From Caccocola sp964450835 (GTDB taxonomy: Bacteria; Synergistota; Synergistia; Synergistales; Synergistaceae), in assembly GCA_964450835.1 (NCBI GenBank), contig CAYVEQ010000034.1, forward strand, positions 1 through 17,904: 17,904 nucleotides of DNA. Direction: 5' to 3'. Both the position numbers and the translations under genes were made by a program. The first letter of the stretch is position 1. Each line of letters starts with the position of its first letter. The notes beneath the pieces are model-generated. The model was given only the letters and a program-made list of their open reading frames with translations, made no database searches and had not been told where the DNA came from. This document shows, one piece after another, positions 13,977-17,904 of this stretch.

Positions 13977-14675
13977 ATGGCTCTGGTCGAGCTGAGAGAC
14001 ATACGCAAGAGCTTCAACCTCGGCGGCGAACCCGTCGAGATACTCCACGGCGTCAATCTCAAGGTAAACGAAGGGGAGTTCGTGGCCATGATGGGGCCGT
14101 CGGGCTCCGGAAAATCCACGACGATGAACATCCTGGGCTGTCTTGACAGGCCGACGTCGGGAGAGTACCTGCTGAACGGAATAAGCGTCGAGGAAATGGA
14201 CACGGACGAGCTCGCCCGCATCAGGAACAGCATGATCGGCTTTGTATTCCAGGGCTTCAACCTGCTGTCAAAGACCACGGCTCTTGAAAATGTCGAGCTT
14301 CCGCTGCTTTACGCCGGCGTCCCGCGCGCGGAGCGCCATGAGAAAGCAAAGAAAGCGCTGATTGAAATGGGACTTGCCGAAAGATTCTATCACGAGCCCT
14401 CGCAGCTCTCCGGCGGCCAGCAGCAGCGTGTCGCCATAGCGCGCGGCATAGTGAACCGCGCGCCGATACTGATGGCGGACGAGCCGACGGGAAATCTCGA
14501 CTCAAAGACGAGCGACGAGATAATGGCGCTCTTCACGAAGCTCAACGACGAAGGCATGACGATAATACTCGTCACCCACGAATACGACGTCGCGCTCTAC
14601 GCGAAAAGAATACTGCATTTCAAAGACGGCGTGATAATGAATGACGAAATCAACGAAAGGAGGACCCTCGCATGA
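13977..14675 (+). CDS. ABC transporter ATP-binding protein (MacB/LolD type)
   Basis: The 232-aa ATPase powers the MacB-like permease encoded next. All nucleotide-site motifs are present: Walker A GPSGSGKST (40-48), Q-loop Gln92, signature LSGGQQQ (144-150), Walker B ILMADE with Asp168/Glu169, D-loop (NLDS) and H-loop His201. The sequence is of the MacB/LolD/FtsE group (ELRDIRKSF, MNILGCLDRPTSGEY). In E. coli MacB the ATPase and permease are one chain; here they are two genes. It starts 3 nt after the adaptor stop and shares ATGA with the permease. LolD (lipoprotein release) is the main alternative, but the adaptor and channel next to it make efflux more likely. Confidence 0.95.
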   Translation: MALVELRDIRKSFNLGGEPVEILHGVNLKVNEGEFVAMMGPSGSGKSTTMNILGCLDRPTSGEYLLNGISVEEMDTDELARIRNSMIGFVFQGFNLLSKTTALENVELPLLYAGVPRAERHEKAKKALIEMGLAERFYHEPSQLSGGQQQRVAIARGIVNRAPILMADEPTGNLDSKTSDEIMALFTKLNDEGMTIILVTHEYDVALYAKRILHFKDGVIMNDEINERRTLA

Positions 14676-15889
14676 TAGCGATGCGCGAAGTATTTTCCGC
14701 TTCTGTCACCGCTTTGCGCAGGAACAAGACTCGTTCCATGCTGACTGCTCTCGGCATAATAATAGGCGTCGCGGCGGTCATAGCGGCCTTTGCGGTAGGC
14801 GCCGGAGCCAACAAAAGCATAGACGAGCAGATTTCCTCCTTCGGAAGCAACTTCATCATGGTATTCCCCGACCGCCCCGCGCACTCGACGACGGGCGTCA
14901 CCCGCCACCTTACAGACGACGACGCGGAGGCCATAGCGGACGAAGTCTCCGGGATAGACGCCGTCGCCCCGATGATAAATCTAAGCGCGATAGTGATTTA
15001 CGAAAGCACGAACTGGGAGACGAGCGTCGTCGGCAGCACGGCCGACTATTCATATGTCCAGGACTGGAACATCGCCTACGGGCGCGACATAAACGCGAGC
15101 GACGTGCGCCAGGGAGCCAAGGTCACGGTCATAGGCGCGACAGTGGCCGAAAAACTTTTCCCGGGGGCAAGCGCCATCGGCAAATCCATAAGAGTCAACC
15201 AGATTCCCTTCACTGTAGTGGGCGTCTACGAGGGCAAAGGGCTTTCCGCCATGGGCAGCGACCAGGACGACTTCGTCCTTGTCCCGCTGACCGCCGCGCA
15301 GCGCAGGCTCGTGCGCTGGCGGACCGCGGGGCGCATCGGCAACATCTATATAAAAGGAGTCTCCATGACGGCCCTCAGCTACATACAGAACGAAACAGAG
15401 GCGCTGCTGCGCGAGCGCCACAAAATCAAAGCGGGAGAGGCGGACGACTTCGCCGTGCGCAACGTCTCGCAGATGCTGGAGGCGCGACGCAAGACAACGA
15501 CGATAATGTCCATGCTCCTCGGCTCGATAGCCTTCATATCGCTCGTGGTCGGCGGCATCGGCATAATGAATATAATGCTTGTCTCCGTCACCGAGCGCAC
15601 GCGGGAGATAGGGATAAGAATGGCGGTAGGCGCGACGGAACGCGACATACGGATGCAGTTCCTGATAGAGGCCGTGGTGCTCTCGATGGTCGGCGGGACA
15701 ATCGGAATCGCTGTGGGCGTCGCGGCGGGATACGCGCTCTCCTCGTTTACCGAGGCTCCGCCCGTGTTCACCGTCGCCTCGATACTGCTCGCTTTTGTAT
15801 TTTCTGCGATCGTCGGAGTAGGCTTCGGCTATTACCCCGCCTATAAAGCCTCCCTGCTGAATCCGATAGACGCGCTTAAATACGAATAA
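14672..15889 (+). CDS. macB: MacB-like ABC transporter permease
   Basis: The 405-aa membrane subunit has the MacB/FtsX topology: an N-terminal helix (~20-42, MLTALGIIIGVAAVIAAFAVGAG), a large periplasmic MacB_PCD domain (~45-275) and three C-terminal helices (~282-305, ~330-352, ~365-390). The family coupling sequence MLVSVTERTREIGIRMAVGA follows the second helix, and the C-terminus ends PAYKASLLNPIDALKYE. With the separate ATPase it should dimerise into a mechanotransmission pump that expels substrates from the periplasm through the adaptor and channel. Its substrates (macrolides, peptides, siderophores or lipids) cannot be told from sequence. The ATG overlaps the ATPase stop by 4 nt. It is the last gene of the operon; a strong terminator follows 16 nt after its stop. 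Confidence 0.94.
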   Translation: MIAMREVFSASVTALRRNKTRSMLTALGIIIGVAAVIAAFAVGAGANKSIDEQISSFGSNFIMVFPDRPAHSTTGVTRHLTDDDAEAIADEVSGIDAVAPMINLSAIVIYESTNWETSVVGSTADYSYVQDWNIAYGRDINASDVRQGAKVTVIGATVAEKLFPGASAIGKSIRVNQIPFTVVGVYEGKGLSAMGSDQDDFVLVPLTAAQRRLVRWRTAGRIGNIYIKGVSMTALSYIQNETEALLRERHKIKAGEADDFAVRNVSQMLEARRKTTTIMSMLLGSIAFISLVVGGIGIMNIMLVSVTERTREIGIRMAVGATERDIRMQFLIEAVVLSMVGGTIGIAVGVAAGYALSSFTEAPPVFTVASILLAFVFSAIVGVGFGYYPAYKASLLNPIDALKYE

Positions 15890-15905
15890 AAAAATAAAAA
15901 CACAC

Positions 15906-15930
15906 GAGGGGCGGGCTGCCCCTCTTTTTT
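15906..15930 (+). terminator. Strong intrinsic terminator of the efflux operon
   Basis: GAGGGGC (15906-15912) and GCCCCTC (15918-15924) form a perfect 7-bp GC stem with a 5-nt loop and are followed by six T. An A-rich stretch precedes it (15887-15900). Confidence 0.92.
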
Positions 15931-15955
15931 CACCCGCGCGGCAGGGCGCGATATT

Positions 15956-16008
15956 TTGCGGCACAACGTCGCGCTTGTTATAATGTCCGCGCAATCATCT
16001 GTTATAAT
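15956..16008 (+). promoter_or_regulatory. Tandem extended -10 promoters for the DUF3084 gene
   Basis: Two identical TGTTATAAT elements, with perfect TATAAT at 15979-15984 and 16003-16008, lie 24 bp apart. Each has TG one base before the hexamer (15976-15977 and 16000-16001), an extended -10. The first also has TTGCGG (15956-15961) at 17 bp as a -35. The second has no clear -35. Starts near 15991 and 16015 are expected. Confidence 0.7.
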
Positions 16009-16022
16009 ATCGCAGAGAAAGA

Positions 16023-16036
16023 GTTGCAAAAGCAAC
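16023..16036 (+). promoter_or_regulatory. Small hairpin near the 5' end of the DUF3084 mRNA
   Basis: GTTGC (16023-16027) and GCAAC (16032-16036) pair around AAAA, directly upstream of GGAGAGG. With transcription from the second promoter the hairpin would begin within about 10 nt of the 5' end, where such structures can protect mRNA. Confidence 0.3.
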
Positions 16037-16054
16037 CGGCGGAGAGGACATTCT

Positions 16055-17254
16055 TTGTTTGAGATTTTTAAGGAAATAAACTGGATACTGCTCGGCTCTC
16101 TAATCGCGGTCAGCGCGCTCGTATCTTGGGCCGGTGACGTCATAGGGATGCGTCTTGGCAAAAAACGCATCACATTCCTGAAACTGCGTCCGAAATACAC
16201 CTCGAGAATAATCTCCGTATTTACAGGCATATGCATAGCGGTCGCGACGCTTCTTGTGCTCAGCGCCGCCTCAGAACAGGTAAAAACCGCGCTCTTCGGC
16301 ATGAAGTTCGTACAGCGCCAGCTTACAGACCTCACGGCGGAACTCCAGAAAAGCCGCGACTCTATGGGGCAGATGAAAATAGATCTCTTTGAAAGCCGCG
16401 GCGACCTCGCTGAAAAACAGGACGAACTTACCCGCATAGAACAGCAGCTTGAAGAGGGAGAAAAAAGCTTGGAAGAGGCGCGCCGCAAGCTCGCAGAAAT
16501 GAGCAGAACCAGAAGCAAAATGGCAAAAGAACAGGCCTCGCTCCAGAAAGAAAACAACAGACTGATGAAAGAAAGCAAAAAACTCGCGTCATCGGTCGAA
16601 AATCTCAAAAAAGAGTCCGAGGGACTGAAGTCCGGCATACAGCGTCTGCGTGAGGGCCGCATAGCGGCGCTGTCGGGCGAGATACTCGCGCAGAACATCC
16701 TGACTGATACCTCCGTATCCCGCGAACAGATAGAACAACACATAGAGCGCCTGCGCGGCGAAGCGCGCGCGATTCTCGCCTACCGCTTCGGGAAAAAGCC
16801 CGAGGCTGTCAGCATACCCAGCGTAACGGAAGAATCACGGCGTTACGTCACCGACCGTATCGCGCTCCGGCCGGGGCGCTGGCTGATACGCCTCGTCGCG
16901 GACGGCAACGCGGTAGAGGGAGAGGCTGTCGCCGCAAAGCTCGAATGTTACCCGTCAAAGCTCATATACAAAGAAAACGAAATACTGTATTCTCAGACAT
17001 TCACGCCGGAGAAAACGCGCCAGGAAATAGAAGAGGCGGTGTTCCAGGCGCTGAAAACCCTCAACCAGAACGCCGTAAACAACGGAATAATGCGCGACCC
17101 GATAACGGGAAACGTGGGCTCGATAGAGACGGCGGAATTTCTCGACGCGCTTGACCACATAACGGAAGTAGAGAATAATATCGACCTTGAAATCGCCGCC
17201 GCGCGGGACATATACACAGAAGGCCCGCTGCGCGTGAAATTCATACTAAGATAA
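16055..17254 (+). CDS. DUF3084-type membrane and coiled-coil protein
   Basis: This 399-aa protein fits the DUF3084 family of unknown function, found in diderm groups such as Deinococcus, cyanobacteria and Synergistota (from memory). Two membrane helices (~9-27 and ~52-70) flank a conserved loop WAGDVIGMRLGKKRITFLKLRPKYTSRI. A long coiled coil rich in Lys, Glu and Ser follows (~80-200), then a folded C-terminal part (~200-399, with LRPGRWLIRLVADGNAVEGE). The start is TTG at 16055: GGAGAGG lies 7 nt upstream, and the family N-terminus begins there. An in-frame extension to 15956 would place codons across both promoters and is rejected. A DNA- or wall-associated membrane role is only a guess. 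Confidence 0.85.
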   Translation: MFEIFKEINWILLGSLIAVSALVSWAGDVIGMRLGKKRITFLKLRPKYTSRIISVFTGICIAVATLLVLSAASEQVKTALFGMKFVQRQLTDLTAELQKSRDSMGQMKIDLFESRGDLAEKQDELTRIEQQLEEGEKSLEEARRKLAEMSRTRSKMAKEQASLQKENNRLMKESKKLASSVENLKKESEGLKSGIQRLREGRIAALSGEILAQNILTDTSVSREQIEQHIERLRGEARAILAYRFGKKPEAVSIPSVTEESRRYVTDRIALRPGRWLIRLVADGNAVEGEAVAAKLECYPSKLIYKENEILYSQTFTPEKTRQEIEEAVFQALKTLNQNAVNNGIMRDPITGNVGSIETAEFLDALDHITEVENNIDLEIAAARDIYTEGPLRVKFILR

Positions 17255-17276
17255 CATCGCGAAAGAAGCGCTGACA

Positions 17277-17537
17277 ATGTTGATATTAGCCTGTCAAAAA
17301 TGCGGGGAACTGCAAATTCTCCACGGTTCGCCGGACGAAAACGGAAAAGCCAGAGCGATGTGGACCTGCGGCCGCTGCGGCGCGGGGCAGCTTGTCGAGC
17401 TGAGCGTGACGAAAGACGCAAGACGCGGTGACCTGCGTAAAATAATAGGAGGCCTCGCCCTCTCTGCGGCAAAAGACAGAAACATATTCGGCTCGCCTCG
17501 CGAAGGATTCAAAGAAGAAATAAAACAGGAACGATAG
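17277..17537 (+). CDS. Small zinc-ribbon-like protein of unknown function
   Basis: The 86-aa product has CQKCG (Cys6, Cys9) and CGRCG (Cys31, Cys34), a four-cysteine zinc-knuckle layout, followed by a basic/acidic helical tail (ARRGDLRKIIGGLALSAAKDRNIFGSPREGFKEEIKQER). I do not recognise the family. It starts 22 nt after the DUF3084 stop on the same strand and is probably in the same transcript. The ribosome site is poor (AAAGAAG about 10 nt upstream). Codon use and GC content match its neighbours. No terminator is clear after its stop. Confidence 0.65.
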   Translation: MLILACQKCGELQILHGSPDENGKARAMWTCGRCGAGQLVELSVTKDARRGDLRKIIGGLALSAAKDRNIFGSPREGFKEEIKQER

Positions 17538-17690
17538 CCCCGCCGCACGCGCTTTTGAACGCTGCGCCGTTTGCCCCGCGCGGGACGACGCGGCGCGGTC
17601 TGCAGACAGCGGTGAGCGATTTCTTCGGAGTTTCTGAAAAATTCGTAAGAAGAAAACCTGAGAAATTACAAAAAAATATCAAATTAGCTC

Positions 17691-17719
17691 TTGCAATTTT
17701 CGATAAAGCGTAATATACT
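17691..17719 (+). promoter_or_regulatory. rRNA operon promoter
   Basis: TTGCAA (17691-17696; 5/6 match) and TATACT (17714-17719; 5/6 match) are separated by exactly 17 bp. The preceding stretch (17640-17690) is rich in A and T runs, as expected of an UP element. Transcription would start near 17726, about 130 nt before the 16S gene. Between 17538 and 17640 I see only GC-rich sequence with no gene. Confidence 0.85.
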
Positions 17720-17798
17720 CTCTTTTGTTGCCGCTGTGAGGCAGGCATCGGGCCGGAACGGCAGGCGATCAGCACCATGTCAATAGAATAGTGCATAA

Positions 17799-17828
17799 GG
17801 AAATTGTGAATTACACGATGCAATTTCC
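17799..17828 (+). other. Hairpin in the 16S rRNA leader
   Basis: GGAAATTG (17799-17806) and CAATTTCC (17821-17828) are perfect 8-bp complements around a 14-nt loop, about 30 nt before the mature 16S start. It may be part of the pre-rRNA fold used in processing. No clear boxA antitermination element (TGCTCTTTA-like) was found in the leader. Confidence 0.5.
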
Positions 17829-17857
17829 GTAATTCCAGCGATTGAGATAACAGGAAT

Positions 17858-17904
17858 CAGACGGAGAGTTTGATCCTGGCTCAGGACGAACGCTGGCGGC
17901 GTGC
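17858..17904 (+). rRNA. rrs: 16S ribosomal RNA, 5' end (partial)
   Basis: AGAGTTTGATCCTGGCTCAG begins at 17865 and is the universal 16S site at E. coli position 8, followed by GACGAACGCTGGCGGCGTGC. The mature 5' end is therefore set near 17858. Only about 47 bases are inside the window; the gene continues past the end. The conserved bases cannot fix the phylum. Confidence 0.96.

Noticed and set aside
12435..14048. Long open frame on the minus strand (537 codons)
   Set aside because: It covers the adaptor and parts of its neighbours, all strongly supported on the plus strand; no recognisable domain.
14641..15846. 401-codon plus-strand frame overlapping the permease
   Set aside because: Arg/Gly/His-rich shadow one base out of phase with the MacB-like permease.
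1..17904. CRISPR arrays, tRNA genes, insertion sequences, phage or toxin-antitoxin modules
   Set aside because: No regularly spaced long repeats, cloverleaf sequence, transposase motifs or small paired toxin/antitoxin frames were seen by eye.

Overview
The window is GC-rich, gene-dense bacterial chromosome. Every gene I can support lies on the + strand. The mix points to an anaerobic, diderm, Synergistota-like bacterium; this is an inference from gene content, not a search result. A TolC-type outer-membrane channel implies an outer membrane, yet the efp / CD1247-type / Asp23 / nusB / xseA order resembles the Firmicutes efp-(spoIIIA)-yqhY-nusB-xseA neighbourhood without sporulation genes. A two-subunit CoA-transferase and a DUF3084 protein fit an amino-acid/organic-acid fermenter of that group.

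Layout. (1) 190-1541: two-gene 3-oxoacid/acyl CoA-transferase operon with a hairpin terminator at its end. (2) 1603-5580: its own promoter, then efp, a small acidic zinc-ribbon protein (CD1247 type), an Asp23/Gls24 protein, an unknown protein with two C-terminal membrane helices, nusB and xseA: a housekeeping translation/transcription/DNA-repair block. (3) 5582-9137: mtnA, a short archaeal-type ahcY and mtaD, packed with 1-4 bp junctions. Together they handle the adenosyl by-products of SAM use (methylthioadenosine and S-adenosylhomocysteine), probably by deamination first. (4) 9145-9244: exactly 100 N, an assembly gap. (5) 9250-15889: four in-phase 11-bp repeats resembling PhoB boxes, other promoter structure, then a response regulator, sensor kinase, TolC-like channel, MacA-like adaptor, ABC ATPase and MacB-like permease. 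This is one translationally coupled operon encoding a regulated tripartite efflux pump, closed by a strong terminator at 15906-15930. (6) 15956-17537: tandem promoters, a DUF3084 membrane/coiled-coil protein and a tiny zinc-ribbon protein. (7) 17538-17904: an rRNA promoter with A/T-rich upstream sequence, a leader, and the first ~47 bases of a 16S rRNA gene cut by the window end.

I saw no CRISPR array, tRNA, insertion sequence, phage or toxin-antitoxin module. No clearly new system is evident. The best leads are the Pho-box-like array beside the gap, the deaminase/short-AhcY/MtnA salvage cluster, the unknown membrane protein next to Asp23, and the Arg-tipped EF-P.
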